A stretch of DNA of 48,627 nt from Candidatus Tayloriibacteriota bacterium (GCA_009695005.1 SIBU01000005.1:1-48627), one strand, 5' to 3'; shown: positions 8,406 through 16,482, numbered from the stretch's first letter. Translations and numbers: made by a program. Notes: generated by a model not told the origin, from the letters alone.

Positions 8406-8434
8406 TTGACAAAAAATTCAATATATGATAGGCT
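8406..8434 (+). promoter_or_regulatory. Promoter of the cold-shock gene (TTGACA-17-TAGGCT)
   Basis: TTGACA (8406-8411), a 17-bp spacer, then TGATAGGCTA with the -10 at 8429-8434. It shares the extended TAGGCT -10 with the rplC promoter. Transcription from about 8441 leaves a leader of roughly 70 nt before ATG 8513; long leaders are typical of cold-shock genes. Confidence 0.6.
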
Positions 8435-8512
8435 ATCTGTACACAAAGAGTGTTGTTATATAGAGTCGATCTCAACTTATTTTTGTCTTAATCATCTAAA
8501 CCATAAACTAAA

Positions 8513-8710
8513 ATGACTGGTACCATCAAGAAGCTCACAGATAAGGGCTTCGGATTTATCACCGGAGAAGGGTTGGCGAAAGATTTGTTCTTTCACAGCA
8601 ATGCTCTAGTTGGAGTTTCATTCAATGAACTTCACGAAGGTGACGCCGTTTCATTTGACACTGAAGAGTCCCCAAAGGGCCTTAACGCTGTCAATGTGAA
8701 GCGAGCATAA
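8513..8710 (+). CDS. csp: Cold-shock domain protein, CspA family
   Basis: 65 residues, the full length of a single cold-shock domain. It has the RNP1-like KGFGFI (11-16) and RNP2-like DLFFH (24-28) motifs used to bind single-stranded RNA and DNA; the family acts as RNA chaperones. It begins MTGTIKKLTDKGFGFI, where the usual GTVKWFN has become GTIKKLT, so the aromatic Trp of the first strand is missing. It is transcribed alone from a TTGACA/TAGGCT promoter with a long leader and ends at a strong hairpin terminator. Confidence 0.95.
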   Translation: MTGTIKKLTDKGFGFITGEGLAKDLFFHSNALVGVSFNELHEGDAVSFDTEESPKGLNAVNVKRA

Positions 8711-8716
8711 TCTACC

Positions 8717-8754
8717 AAAACCGCCCCGACGCAAGTCGGGGCGGTTTTGTTTTG
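8717..8754 (+). terminator. Strong terminator after csp
   Basis: AAAACCGCCCCGAC (8717-8730), loop GCAA, and GTCGGGGCGGTTTT (8735-8748) form a perfect 14-bp stem ending in a T-rich tract. Confidence 0.92.
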
Positions 8755-9001
8755 GGAAAACCAGATTGACATTCGAATGGATCAGCACCCCAGACTACAA
8801 AAAGATTGTTCGCGAAGTGCTCTGCGTCAAGATCAAAAAACCGCCACTACTGTTGGTTCCTAACCAAGCCTAGATACCATGTCTCATAGACGATAAAGCG
8901 GAAAACCTAATTATTATTCGAAATGGAAACCTAAATCCATTTCCACCGGAAACGCTTACTTTTGTGCGTTTTTTATTTAAAAAAGCACACTCATCTCGTG
9001 C
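8755..9001. other. Intergenic stretch without a clear gene
   Basis: No start codon and frame of convincing length. An open stretch from about 8766 to 8871 reads like protein (FEWISTPDYKKIVREVL) and ends in TAG; it might be the tail of a decayed gene, but nothing supports translation. A small hairpin, AAATGGA/TCCATTT, lies near 8921-8942. Confidence 0.3.
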
Positions 9002-9007
9002 TACAAT
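8999..9007 (+). promoter_or_regulatory. Extended -10 for the desaturase gene
   Basis: TGCTACAAT (8999-9007) is an extended -10 about 42 nt before ATG 9050, implying a leader of about 35 nt. No strong -35 is seen. Confidence 0.45.
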
Positions 9008-9049
9008 TAAAATCGGTTAGTTCATCGTCAAACTCTCGCTTACACAAAT

Positions 9050-10036
9050 ATGAAAAATCTTCCTTTTGGTGCTTTCCGGAACGAAGAATCCGAGCAAGTA
9101 GAAACACTTTCATTCTTGAATAAATTCTTCACCTTCGCGGCGGTTTTTATACCGCCAACAGGAGTTCTCATAGCGATTATTCAGTGTTGGGGTTGGGGTG
9201 TTAATATCACCTGCCTCCTGCTTACCGGCCTCTTTTATTTCGTCACCGGTTTTGGCATCACGGTTGGATATCACCGCCTTTTCACTCACCGATCTTTTCA
9301 AGCCAAATCGTGGCTTCGTATTGCATTGGGTATTGCCGGTAGCATGGCTCTGGAAGGTTCGGTCTTTGACTGGACTACATGGCACGGCTGGCATCATGAT
9401 TACAGCGACACGGATAAGGACCAGCACTCCCCTCACCGAAACAGCAAGGGATTTCGGGGGAAGCTCAACGACTTCCTCCATGCTCATGTTGGATGGATAT
9501 TCCACACGTTACCGCCAAACGAAGTACTCAAACGCAAGTACATCCCACACCTCATCTCCGACCCTCTCATGGTATTTGTGAACAAATATTTTCCCCTGTG
9601 GGCTCTGCTTAGCTTGGCTCTGCCGACACTTCTGGGAGGACTTCTTGAGTGGTCATGGAAGGGGGCCTTTTTGGGATTTCTCTGGGGCGGACTGGTACGC
9701 ATCTTTCTTGTCCACCACATCACGTGGAGCATAAATTCAGTCTGTCACATATGGGGGAGACGTGAATACGGCACGGGAGACCAGAGCACAGATAACTGGT
9801 TTTGCAGAGTCTTTGGTCTGGGCGAAGGCGGACACTGTTACCATCATATGTGGCGTTACTCCGCGAGACACGGTTTCCGGTGGTGGGAATTCGACCCAAG
9901 TTACATCCTGATTAAAATTCTGGAAAAACTAGGTGCGGTTTCCAAACCACTCACTCCGAAACGCGAAGAAATTCTGAAAGAAATCGAGCGTTTCCGTTCC
10001 ATAAAAAACAAGCAATCGAACCGTCAACACAGATAA
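9050..10036 (+). CDS. Fatty-acid (acyl-CoA/acyl-lipid) desaturase, membrane di-iron type
   Basis: 328 residues. The family inserts a cis double bond into a fatty acyl chain using O2 and a di-iron centre held by three His boxes: HRLFTH (76-81), HGWHH (112-116) and HCYHH (262-266, in EGGHCYHHMW). Hydrophobic pairs near 27-70 and 178-222 would place the boxes on the cytoplasmic face. The order and spacing match the stearoyl-CoA/delta-9 desaturase family. It is a single-gene unit with its own extended -10 and a terminator overlapping its end. No fatty-acid synthesis gene is in the window, so it would act on acquired lipids if this is a CPR cell. No electron donor (ferredoxin or cytochrome b5) is visible nearby. 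Confidence 0.93.
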   Translation: MKNLPFGAFRNEESEQVETLSFLNKFFTFAAVFIPPTGVLIAIIQCWGWGVNITCLLLTGLFYFVTGFGITVGYHRLFTHRSFQAKSWLRIALGIAGSMALEGSVFDWTTWHGWHHDYSDTDKDQHSPHRNSKGFRGKLNDFLHAHVGWIFHTLPPNEVLKRKYIPHLISDPLMVFVNKYFPLWALLSLALPTLLGGLLEWSWKGAFLGFLWGGLVRIFLVHHITWSINSVCHIWGRREYGTGDQSTDNWFCRVFGLGEGGHCYHHMWRYSARHGFRWWEFDPSYILIKILEKLGAVSKPLTPKREEILKEIERFRSIKNKQSNRQHR

Positions 10037-10050
10037 TTGGCGGTTTTTTT
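10021..10050 (+). terminator. Terminator overlapping the desaturase stop codon
   Basis: CCGTCAA (10021-10027) pairs with TTGGCGG (10037-10043), followed by seven T (10044-10050). The TAA stop at 10034-10036 lies in the loop. Confidence 0.8.
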
Positions 10051-10059
10051 ATTGATTGG

Positions 10060-10065
10060 TACAAT
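10060..10065 (+). promoter_or_regulatory. Extended -10 for leaderless protease gene
   Basis: TGGTACAAT with TACAAT at 10060-10065 ends 6 nt before GTG 10072, so the transcript would start at or next to the start codon. It lies immediately after the desaturase terminator. Confidence 0.55.
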
Positions 10066-10071
10066 GCAAAT

Positions 10072-11091
10072 GTGAAAAAATATATTCCATTCAACAATAC
10101 GTACCAGAAAGGCGGGGCTGGCATTTTTGTCATTCTACTGCTCGTAATTATTTCAAGCATAGTTTTTATCGTAAAAAGAAATGGTCTGGAAGGTGAAAAA
10201 GCATATGATACTCTGAAACGTACTGTATCAGAAAGTGAACTAGGAAAATTGCTCGGTATCGATAGCGCCTGCCGTTTCCCCATTCTTTGGAGCGCGGGAA
10301 GGATCGATTCGGGATTTAACGTGACGAAAGGCGAACTTGAAACGGCCGTTGAAAAAGCTTCTCTTCTTTGGGAAAAGTCCGTCGGCACAAAACTTTTCGA
10401 GGAAACTCCGACTGGTCCTCTAAAAATCGGATTGATTTACGACGAAAGACAAAAGGAAACAACGATGCTGGCTAAGCTTGGTCTTACGATAGACCAAAGT
10501 AAAGAATCTTTTACACGCCTGCAACAAGCCTACGACAATATGAAATCCGCATATATTGTCAAAAAAACATCATTTGGCGAAAAAATTGCTCAATTCCAAA
10601 GCAGAAGATTTGCCCTGGAAAAAGCCGTGGGGAGTTGGAATAAAAAAGACGGAGCGCCTGAAACAGAATATTCACGTCTACAACAAGAACAAGCTTCTCT
10701 ACAATCTTTATCTAAACAGCTCGAACAAGAACAGGCTAAGCTTAATAATGAAATCTTGGACATAAACAAATTGGGCGCAATCATCAATCAAACGGCGAAG
10801 GAATTGAACATTAAAGTTTCAGAGTACAACAGCGGAGGAGAAACCGTGAGAAATGTTTTTGAAGCCGGAGTTTACGAATCCGACCAAGCGGGAAAAAGAA
10901 TTTTCGTATATCAATTTGACGACAAAGATAAACTTTCGGGAGTATTGACCCACGAATTCGGTCACGCACTAGGTCTGGATCACAACGATGATCCCAAATC
11001 AATAATGTACAAACTAAACCAAGGTCAAGTGCAAGCAATAACAAAAACCGACGTCGAGGCTCTTAAATTAAGATGCCCAAATCTTAAATAA
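10072..11091 (+). CDS. Membrane-anchored matrixin-like zinc metalloprotease
   Basis: 339 residues starting at GTG 10072. A transmembrane anchor (about 17-34, IFVILLLVIISSIVFIV) follows a short cytoplasmic tail, so the body is extracytoplasmic. The centre (about 145-255) is a long Gln/Glu/Lys-rich coiled coil. The C-terminus holds HEFGHALGLDH (294-304), the HExxHxxGxxH zinc motif of metzincins, followed by the Met-turn SIMY (310-313), as in matrixins (peptidase family M10). The coiled coil falls inside the region that would form the N-terminal part of the catalytic domain, which is unusual for this family. Substrate unknown. It is transcribed alone. Confidence 0.85.
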   Translation: MKKYIPFNNTYQKGGAGIFVILLLVIISSIVFIVKRNGLEGEKAYDTLKRTVSESELGKLLGIDSACRFPILWSAGRIDSGFNVTKGELETAVEKASLLWEKSVGTKLFEETPTGPLKIGLIYDERQKETTMLAKLGLTIDQSKESFTRLQQAYDNMKSAYIVKKTSFGEKIAQFQSRRFALEKAVGSWNKKDGAPETEYSRLQQEQASLQSLSKQLEQEQAKLNNEILDINKLGAIINQTAKELNIKVSEYNSGGETVRNVFEAGVYESDQAGKRIFVYQFDDKDKLSGVLTHEFGHALGLDHNDDPKSIMYKLNQGQVQAITKTDVEALKLRCPNLK

Positions 11092-11165
11092 TACAAATTG
11101 CTAATCTCTACAAATACGCAAATGGCGAAATACACAAAAGACTCTGCTTTGCATATTCGCAATCA

Positions 11166-12395
11166 TTAGTAATTCGTATTGAGCCGTGAAGCGGGAAATA
11201 CAACATCCCAAAGTTTTCCGGAGGGGTCGATTGGCTCGCCATACAAAGGCATGTGATGGAGATCAAGAAAAGGCAAGCTGTTACACTCTATAGCCCCACA
11301 AAGTTTTTGCTCAGTCCAAGGTTTTTCAATATCCTGCATTATAAAATCAACACCTACCAAAGGATCCCCTAATACCTTCACAAGCTTTTCAAACAACTTC
11401 ACATTTTCCGGATGTACATGTGGAAGCATTTCAGTGTTCGAACCACCCTGCCCTCTTCCAACTTTCTGATTAAGAGTTACAAACATGTTCTTCTCCGGCA
11501 CACTCTCCCATTTTAAACCCTGCCTTTTCAATTCTTCTACAGCTTCCGCATCCATCGGAATTTCATGAAAAACTCCATTATGTCTTTTAGGATTTTCATT
11601 TTCCTTTGTAACAAGTTCGCGAACAGTCGAAATACCGTTACCCATCACAAATGGTGGCTCTCGGCGAAGCGCTCCCGCCAGTTTTCCACCAATCAAAGTG
11701 ATTCTAAAAACAAATCCTTGGAGCTCTTCCTCAATCACTACCCATGGGCTAAGTTGTCGCGCCTTAAGAAAAGCCTTAAGGAAACTAACTTCGTCAGAGA
11801 GATGTGTTGTGGTGTGACGACTTCTTGATCCCAAGTTAGGTTTTGTAATCACGGGATGGTTCAAAAAATAAAACAATTTTTTTGCCCCAAGAATTGTCAT
11901 TGCCGTTCCACCTTTTGCCACAGGAATTCCACCTTTCTGGAATTTCTTCTTCATAATCCCTTTGTTATCCATCCACTCCAAGGACTCCCGACTTGCCCCC
12001 TTTGGTCTGGGCAATCCTTCGAAAATAATTTTTTGCCCACCAAACTCCGCCATAAAAATGATGGTTGGACGGTTAAAAATTCTAAATTGTTTCATCACAA
12101 TTCCCCGAGTAGTTGCCGCTTTCCAAATAAACTTGGTTCGGTCGATATTATCATCCTCCAACTTTTCTGTAATTCTACCCAATCGCAATAAAGATAAACC
12201 CTTAAAAAAATATGGCAAAAACGCCTCAAAGTGAGGCATAAAAACTGAAACTACGGCATCTTCCAGTTTAGCCAAAGGTCTGGTCATCACTCTAATCATG
12301 AAACCGATTATTAAAGTGGTTTTAGATACAACATGATTCACTGTGGCCGGCCCGCAGTCGGGACAGATTTTTTTATTTATTTGAGAATGAGACAT
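11166..12395 (-). CDS. ATP-grasp ligase, cyanophycin-synthetase-like domain
   Basis: 409 residues. ATP-grasp enzymes join a carboxylate to an amine or thiol through an acyl phosphate. Visible family features are the nucleotide-binding strand VITKPNLGSRSR, the adenine-contact region VIEEELQGFVFRITLIGGK, and the late metal-ligand part AIECNSLP. The RREPPFVMGNGISTVRELV segment closely resembles the ATP-grasp module of cyanophycin synthetase CphA and related amino-acid ligases. The Mur-ligase half of CphA is absent, so it is not a full CphA. The N-terminus has CPDCG, possibly a small metal site, and a hydrophobic stretch at about 27-40. TAGACT (12408-12403), preceded by TGC, ends 7 nt before ATG 12395. 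Substrate unknown. Confidence 0.8.
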   Translation of the reverse strand: MSHSQINKKICPDCGPATVNHVVSKTTLIIGFMIRVMTRPLAKLEDAVVSVFMPHFEAFLPYFFKGLSLLRLGRITEKLEDDNIDRTKFIWKAATTRGIVMKQFRIFNRPTIIFMAEFGGQKIIFEGLPRPKGASRESLEWMDNKGIMKKKFQKGGIPVAKGGTAMTILGAKKLFYFLNHPVITKPNLGSRSRHTTTHLSDEVSFLKAFLKARQLSPWVVIEEELQGFVFRITLIGGKLAGALRREPPFVMGNGISTVRELVTKENENPKRHNGVFHEIPMDAEAVEELKRQGLKWESVPEKNMFVTLNQKVGRGQGGSNTEMLPHVHPENVKLFEKLVKVLGDPLVGVDFIMQDIEKPWTEQKLCGAIECNSLPFLDLHHMPLYGEPIDPSGKLWDVVFPASRLNTNY

Positions 12396-12569
12396 GCAGT
12401 CTAGTCTAGCAAAAGTGACGAAAAAATCATAGGTATTCCCCTATCTTTTGGCCGTTATTTAAAGGAAATAATCATAAAACTGTTACAGAATCTGAATCCA
12501 GCTACCGAGTTGATTAAAAATTGACAATATGCTTAAATATAGCTTCACGAAGCGGTACCAAGTATAAAA

Positions 12570-13085
12570 GTGGCATACGAACCTAGAATACGAATAAATC
12601 ACCAAATCCGCTCAGCGGAACTTAGAGTTATTGGTGATGAGGGCCAAAACTATGGAGTTATAAACCTTCAAGAAGCTTTGAAAAAAGCCCAGGAGCTGGG
12701 CCTTGATTTGATAGAAATATCACCCAATGCCAAGCCTCCGGTAGCCAAAATAATGGATTTTGGCAAGTATCAGTACGCCGAAAACAAAAAGCAAAAGGCT
12801 GCAAAAGCCAAATCGCACGTCACTGAAGTAAAGAGTATTCAAGTGAAAGTGGGCACTGGCGAACATGACCTCGCCCTCAAGGCCAAACAGGCTTCAGAGT
12901 GGCTTAAGGACGGTCATCGAGTACGCGTCAACCTTTTTCTTACAGGTAGAGCAAAATACATGGAAATGAAATTTTTCCAGGAAAGAATCGAGAGGGTTTT
13001 AAAACTTATTACCGAACAATATAAAATTAGTGACACCGCAAAAAAAGGTCCAAAAGGAGTATCACTTATGATTGAGAAAGCTTAA
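12570..13085 (+). CDS. infC: Translation initiation factor IF-3
   Basis: 171 residues, normal IF-3 length. It binds the 30S subunit, prevents early 50S joining and checks the initiator tRNA. The N-terminal domain contains RINHQIRSAELRVIGDEGQ and the linker region VAKIMDFGKYQYAENKKQK, and the C-terminal domain follows. The start is GTG 12570 (V-A-Y-E-P); infC commonly uses a rare start codon. It heads the conserved order infC-rpmI-rplT, with rpmI starting 4 nt after its stop. A TTGACA occurs at 12521-12526, but no convincing -10 partner was found. Confidence 0.97.
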   Translation: MAYEPRIRINHQIRSAELRVIGDEGQNYGVINLQEALKKAQELGLDLIEISPNAKPPVAKIMDFGKYQYAENKKQKAAKAKSHVTEVKSIQVKVGTGEHDLALKAKQASEWLKDGHRVRVNLFLTGRAKYMEMKFFQERIERVLKLITEQYKISDTAKKGPKGVSLMIEKA

Positions 13086-13089
13086 ATTT

Positions 13090-13269
13090 ATGAAAACAAA
13101 CAAATCATTTTCAAAACGACTTAAAGTTAGCAAGAACGGTAAAATTACCGCTCGCAAAGCCGGACAAAACCATTTTAACGCCAAGGAGTCAGGACGTGGA
13201 CAGCAAAACAGGAACCGTTCGGTACCAATCCACATGACCAAAGGAGCGATAGCAAGATTTTTACCATAA
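13090..13269 (+). CDS. rpmI: 50S ribosomal protein L35
   Basis: 59 residues starting MKTNKSFSKRLKVSKNGKI, with the conserved basic core NHFNAKESGRGQQNRNR. L35 is a small 23S-rRNA-binding protein of the large subunit. ATG 13090 is chosen because family members begin with a K-T-x-K-S-type segment; an in-frame start at 13072 would overlap infC. It lies between infC and rplT, the usual order. Confidence 0.95.
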   Translation: MKTNKSFSKRLKVSKNGKITARKAGQNHFNAKESGRGQQNRNRSVPIHMTKGAIARFLP

Positions 13270-13366
13270 TTATTAAGAATAAAAGAGTACAGAAGTAAGA
13301 GTCTAGTATGATTCCGAAAATTTTGGAAAACTAAACCCTCCTCCCCGTACCTTAAACCCCAATCCC

Positions 13367-13708
13367 ATGACCCGAGTCAAAAAAGCAGTAAACGCATTAA
13401 AGTCTCGCAAGAATATGTTGCGAAAGGTGAAAGGCTACCGTTTCGGTCGCTCCACCAAAGAGAAGATGGCTCAAGAAGCTATCTTTCACGCTGGTTCTTA
13501 TTCTTTCGCACACAGACGAGATAAGAAAAATGACTTCCGCAAATTGTGGACCGTCAAAATCAATGCCGCCCTCGGTGACACCATTTCGTACAGCAAGTTC
13601 ATGGGTGCAATGAAAAAGAAAAACATCGCCATCGACCGCAAAATTCTCGCCGAATTTGCAGAACATTCTCCCGAAACATTTAAGAAAATCCTAGCTCAGG
13701 TAGCATAG
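13367..13708 (+). CDS. rplT: 50S ribosomal protein L20
   Basis: 113 residues, normal length. Begins MTRVKKAVNALKSRKNMLRK and carries the family motif GYRFGRSTKEKM and the FAHRRDKKNDFRKLW helix that binds 23S rRNA during large-subunit assembly. It is last in infC-rpmI-rplT, 97 nt after rpmI, and ends before a strong terminator. In many bacteria L20 represses this operon by binding its leader; no such site could be identified here by eye. Confidence 0.97.
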   Translation: MTRVKKAVNALKSRKNMLRKVKGYRFGRSTKEKMAQEAIFHAGSYSFAHRRDKKNDFRKLWTVKINAALGDTISYSKFMGAMKKKNIAIDRKILAEFAEHSPETFKKILAQVA

Positions 13709-13744
13709 ATAGATTTAAATGATAGATTCATGATTCAAGAAAAG

Positions 13745-13766
13745 GCCCCGAGATAGGGGCTTTTTT
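13745..13766 (+). terminator. Terminator after infC-rpmI-rplT
   Basis: GCCCC (13745-13749), loop GAGATA, GGGGC (13756-13760), then TTTTTT (13761-13766). Confidence 0.92.
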
Positions 13767-13909
13767 GATGTCTTACGAACATTAACAAACATATTGCTCC
13801 CACCGCTTTAACAGGCAAATAACGAATTGACTCTAAATTGTCTAGCTCTTGGTATTCCAAATCCCACATCACACCACTTGAAGATACGTAACTACCTTTT
13901 ATTTTCATT

Positions 13910-15286
13910 TTAAATAAGTTCCACTCTCTCCCCCAATTCCGGATGCCTTGCCTCTACACCAAGATATTCGCGTAAACGTTGAACCAAAAATAGAGCTGAT
14001 TTTGGCTCGCCCATAACGGCAAAAACTTTTATTTTTGGATTGCTCTTAGCAGCCGTTTCCACAAACTCCACAAGATGATCGGAATCTTTATGGGATGAGT
14101 AACCGGAAATCGTTTCAATATGAGCACGAACAGAGACTTTTTGGCCGTTTATATGAACCTCCTTAACACCATCCTGCAACTGACGTCCCAAAGTGCCAGC
14201 CGCTTGATAACCAACGAGAAGCAACGTGTTTTGAGCTCCAGGAAGGTAGTTTATTTCATGGTGCAACACTCGCCCGCCGTTGGACATCCCAGAACCTGCA
14301 ATTACAATCTTTGGCGGAGGAACGTGCAATATCGCTTTTGATTCTTCCGAATGAACAACATGTTTCAGTCTTGGAAATTTGAAAATGTTTGGACCTTCGG
14401 AAAGAGCGGCGGAATTAAAATCTTTTTTCATACTTTGATAAACTTTTGTAATTTCTATAGCCAGAGGTGAGTCCAAAAACACGGGCAAGCTTGGAATAGC
14501 ATGTTGCTCTTCCAATTCATGGAATTCGTACAAAAGCGTTTGAGTTTTCTCCAATGAAAATGTCGGGATAACCAAAGTGCCTTTACGATTTGCGGTTTCA
14601 ACGATAACATCTTTCAAATGCTTTCGTCGTGAATCCCTATCCTCATGATTTCTATCACCGTATACACTTTCCATAACCAAATAATCAGCATCCGTGATAG
14701 TTTCAGTATCTTTCAAAAGCGGAGTCGGTGAATTACCCAAATCACCTGTAAAAACAATTTTTCGCGTTTCAAAGTCAGAATCTAAGAATGATATTTCATA
14801 CATGGCCGAACCGAGAACATGTCCCGCATCCTTCAAATAAACACTGACTCCTTCTACCAACTGTCGATTTTCATGATAAGGAATGTCGCTCCAAAGAGCT
14901 AAAGTTGCTGACACATCCCTCCGTTCATATAAAGGGAGAGTACCGTTCTGACGACATTCATCTTCAATCAACTTAAGAGCATCCTCAAGCATAATACTAA
15001 CCAGTGCGTGAGTTTCAGGAGTGCTATGGATTTTCCCCTTAAAACCACCGGCCACAAGACGCGGAATTCGGCCAATATGATCAATGTGAGCATGAGTAAC
15101 CAAAAGAAAATCAATTGTAGAAGGATCATAAAGAAAAGATCTGCGATTTTCTTCATCAGCAAAACGAGAACCTTGGACCATACCACAGTCTATAAGAATT
15201 TTTTTACCTGAAGTTTCAAGCAGAAAATTTGCCCCAGTAACACTTCCCACCCCTCCGCAAAAAGTAAGTGCAGTAGAATTAGACAT
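13910..15286 (-). CDS. MBL-fold beta-CASP nuclease (CPSF73/YsgC-like RNA-processing exonuclease)
   Basis: 458 residues. The metallo-beta-lactamase core has the zinc motif THAHIDHIG (about 64-72), a GHVLGSA motif and FTGDLG, which supplies later metal ligands. The beta-CASP insertion follows: VIPTFSLEKTQTLLYEFHEL, then VIAGSGMSNGGRVLHH and the late His in YSSHKDSDHL. This motif set is typical of RNA endo/exonucleases related to CPSF73 and archaeal aCPSF2. No KH domains are present, so it is the short bacterial form. Its ATG at 15286 lies 5 nt after the stop of the membrane-protein gene, so the two are probably co-transcribed. Confidence 0.92.
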   Translation of the reverse strand: MSNSTALTFCGGVGSVTGANFLLETSGKKILIDCGMVQGSRFADEENRRSFLYDPSTIDFLLVTHAHIDHIGRIPRLVAGGFKGKIHSTPETHALVSIMLEDALKLIEDECRQNGTLPLYERRDVSATLALWSDIPYHENRQLVEGVSVYLKDAGHVLGSAMYEISFLDSDFETRKIVFTGDLGNSPTPLLKDTETITDADYLVMESVYGDRNHEDRDSRRKHLKDVIVETANRKGTLVIPTFSLEKTQTLLYEFHELEEQHAIPSLPVFLDSPLAIEITKVYQSMKKDFNSAALSEGPNIFKFPRLKHVVHSEESKAILHVPPPKIVIAGSGMSNGGRVLHHEINYLPGAQNTLLLVGYQAAGTLGRQLQDGVKEVHINGQKVSVRAHIETISGYSSHKDSDHLVEFVETAAKSNPKIKVFAVMGEPKSALFLVQRLREYLGVEARHPELGERVELI

Positions 15287-15291
15287 AATAT

Positions 15292-15699
15292 TTACATAGT
15301 TAATCTTTTATTTTTAATAGCAACCAAAACATGAGCTAAATATCCGCCCAGCATATCCACTATCAAATCTTTAACAGTATCTAAAGGATAACTTCCGATA
15401 GTGTTGAATGTAATTCCAGAAAAATACTCGAATATTTCCCAAGCAACCCCAAAAACAAAAGATCCTGCGACTGCCATAAAAAGAACAGTAGTTCTTCTCG
15501 GCACCCTTTTTCCAATCAAAATCAACGGATAAAATGACCACAGAGTCAGCGACGCCAAGCAAAAGCCACCAACAAAATGCAGGGGTATATCAAACCACCA
15601 ATAATATGAATACAAAAAAAGAGTCATAGCAGAAAAATGAAAAACGGCAATAAAAACAGCCGAGAGAAAGGTACATCGAAGTATGAATTGACGAATCAT
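15292..15699 (-). CDS. Small integral membrane protein (DUF2238-like)
   Basis: 135 residues with about four transmembrane segments (near 8-31, 40-62, 72-90 and 108-128). Conserved-looking residues within the membrane part, DIPLHFVGG, WEIFEY and DTVKDLIVDMLGG, resemble the DUF2238/YjdF-type membrane proteins, whose function is unknown. TATACT (15712-15707) ends 7 nt before ATG 15699, a leaderless arrangement. It is first in a two-gene unit with the beta-CASP nuclease. Confidence 0.8.
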   Translation of the reverse strand: MIRQFILRCTFLSAVFIAVFHFSAMTLFLYSYYWWFDIPLHFVGGFCLASLTLWSFYPLILIGKRVPRRTTVLFMAVAGSFVFGVAWEIFEYFSGITFNTIGSYPLDTVKDLIVDMLGGYLAHVLVAIKNKRLTM

Positions 15700-15782
15700 A
15701 ACTTAAAGTATACTAGATAAAAGATTAATTCGATACAAAATCCGCACTGATTCTGGAAACAAATTAGAATGGAAAAGAAATC

Positions 15783-16079
15783 TTAAAGCAAAAAACCGTC
15801 CAAGGAAGGATCGGTATTTTGCTTAGGGCTACCAAGATATTTCCCTAAGTAATACTTAGGTGGGTGACCGCAATTACATCTGTCAGAACGCTTCTCGCTG
15901 TCTCGAAATGTTAAAATATCGGGACATCGAGAAGCGCTCATCGTGACGTAACAATGTAAGTCTCCCTGTTTAAATGTTATAGAGTAAATATCAAAAGTAA
16001 CCCTACAATCAATTGTACGCCGAGGTTTTAGTTCCGCAATATGCACAACATACTCCGACACAAAAATGCTTTGATGCAC
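15783..16079 (-). CDS. Possible 98-residue Cys-containing protein, or a structured RNA
   Basis: A GTG at 16079 preceded by GGAGG (7-nt spacing) opens a 98-codon frame with Cys/His clusters (DLHCYV, SRCPD, RCNCGH) that could bind metal. The same DNA folds strongly: on the minus strand GCTTCTCG..TGTC..CGA pairs with TCG..GACA..CGAGAAGC (about 15892-15937) and is flanked by GTCA/TGAC and TTACAT/ATGTAA pairings. A perfect hairpin, CCTAAGT/ACTTAGG, lies near 15844-15860. The end overlaps a terminator-like stem (CCGATCC/GGACGG) with a T run near 15791-15815. Coding and non-coding readings are both open. No known RNA family was recognised. Confidence 0.4.
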   Translation of the reverse strand: MHQSIFVSEYVVHIAELKPRRTIDCRVTFDIYSITFKQGDLHCYVTMSASRCPDILTFRDSEKRSDRCNCGHPPKYYLGKYLGSPKQNTDPSLDGFLL

Positions 16080-16110
16080 AACTACGCCTCCGAAACGATT
16101 AGTAAACTAC

Positions 16111-16149
16111 AAGTAAAAACGCCATCCTCATAAAATAGCGTTTTTACTT
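16111..16149. terminator. Bidirectional hairpin terminator
   Basis: AAGTAAAAACGC (16111-16122) and GCGTTTTTACTT (16138-16149) form a perfect 12-bp stem with A- and T-rich flanks that would work on either strand. On the minus strand it separates ndk from the 98-codon locus. Confidence 0.65.
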
Positions 16150-16482
16150 ATCGGTCGCAGTAGCGAGTTGTGCCATACATTTAATATAGGTGGAACTGTA
16201 AGTGTAATCCAGAGATTACAACAATAACGGTGTTCCTTTTAAATTTATTTAATTTAAGATGGACAACCGCGAGTGAACCTTATACAAACAATACATCTGC
16301 AAGCCGATTTGTAAAGTTTAGAAGGTTTAAAAACCTGTTAGCAAGCTTCTAACAACCTGGGGAAAACGAGGGATAACTTTTGAACATGAACTTAAAGGCT
16401 GAAAAGTATTAACTTTGACTTTGACTTTGAAATATTTTCAATTACGTAACCTTGCTATTACTTTACTCCATTTAGTAAAAAA
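16150..16482. other. Non-coding stretch with stem-loops
   Basis: No gene of convincing length. A nested structure occurs at 16192-16240: outer GGAAC/GTTCC, inner GTAATC/GATTAC, then TTTT. Competing hairpins lie near 16319-16357 (AGGTTT/AAACCT, GTTAG/CTAAC, and TTAGAAG/CTTCTAA enclosing both). CTTTGA is repeated three times near 16412-16431. The ndk 3' end adjoins at 16483. Confidence 0.35.

Noticed and set aside
11435-11455. GTTCGAACCACC, resembling a tRNA T loop
   Set aside because: It lies within the ATP-grasp coding sequence, and no acceptor, D-arm or anticodon stem pairs with it.
15820-15870. Possible 5S rRNA or RNase P RNA signature
   Set aside because: The GGTGGGTGACC-like text is a fragment only; the conserved 5S and RNase P cores were not found.
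16360-16400. Possible origin of replication or DnaA boxes
   Set aside because: GGGGAAAACGAGGGATAACT only loosely recalls a DnaA box, and no box cluster or dnaA/dnaN neighbour is present.
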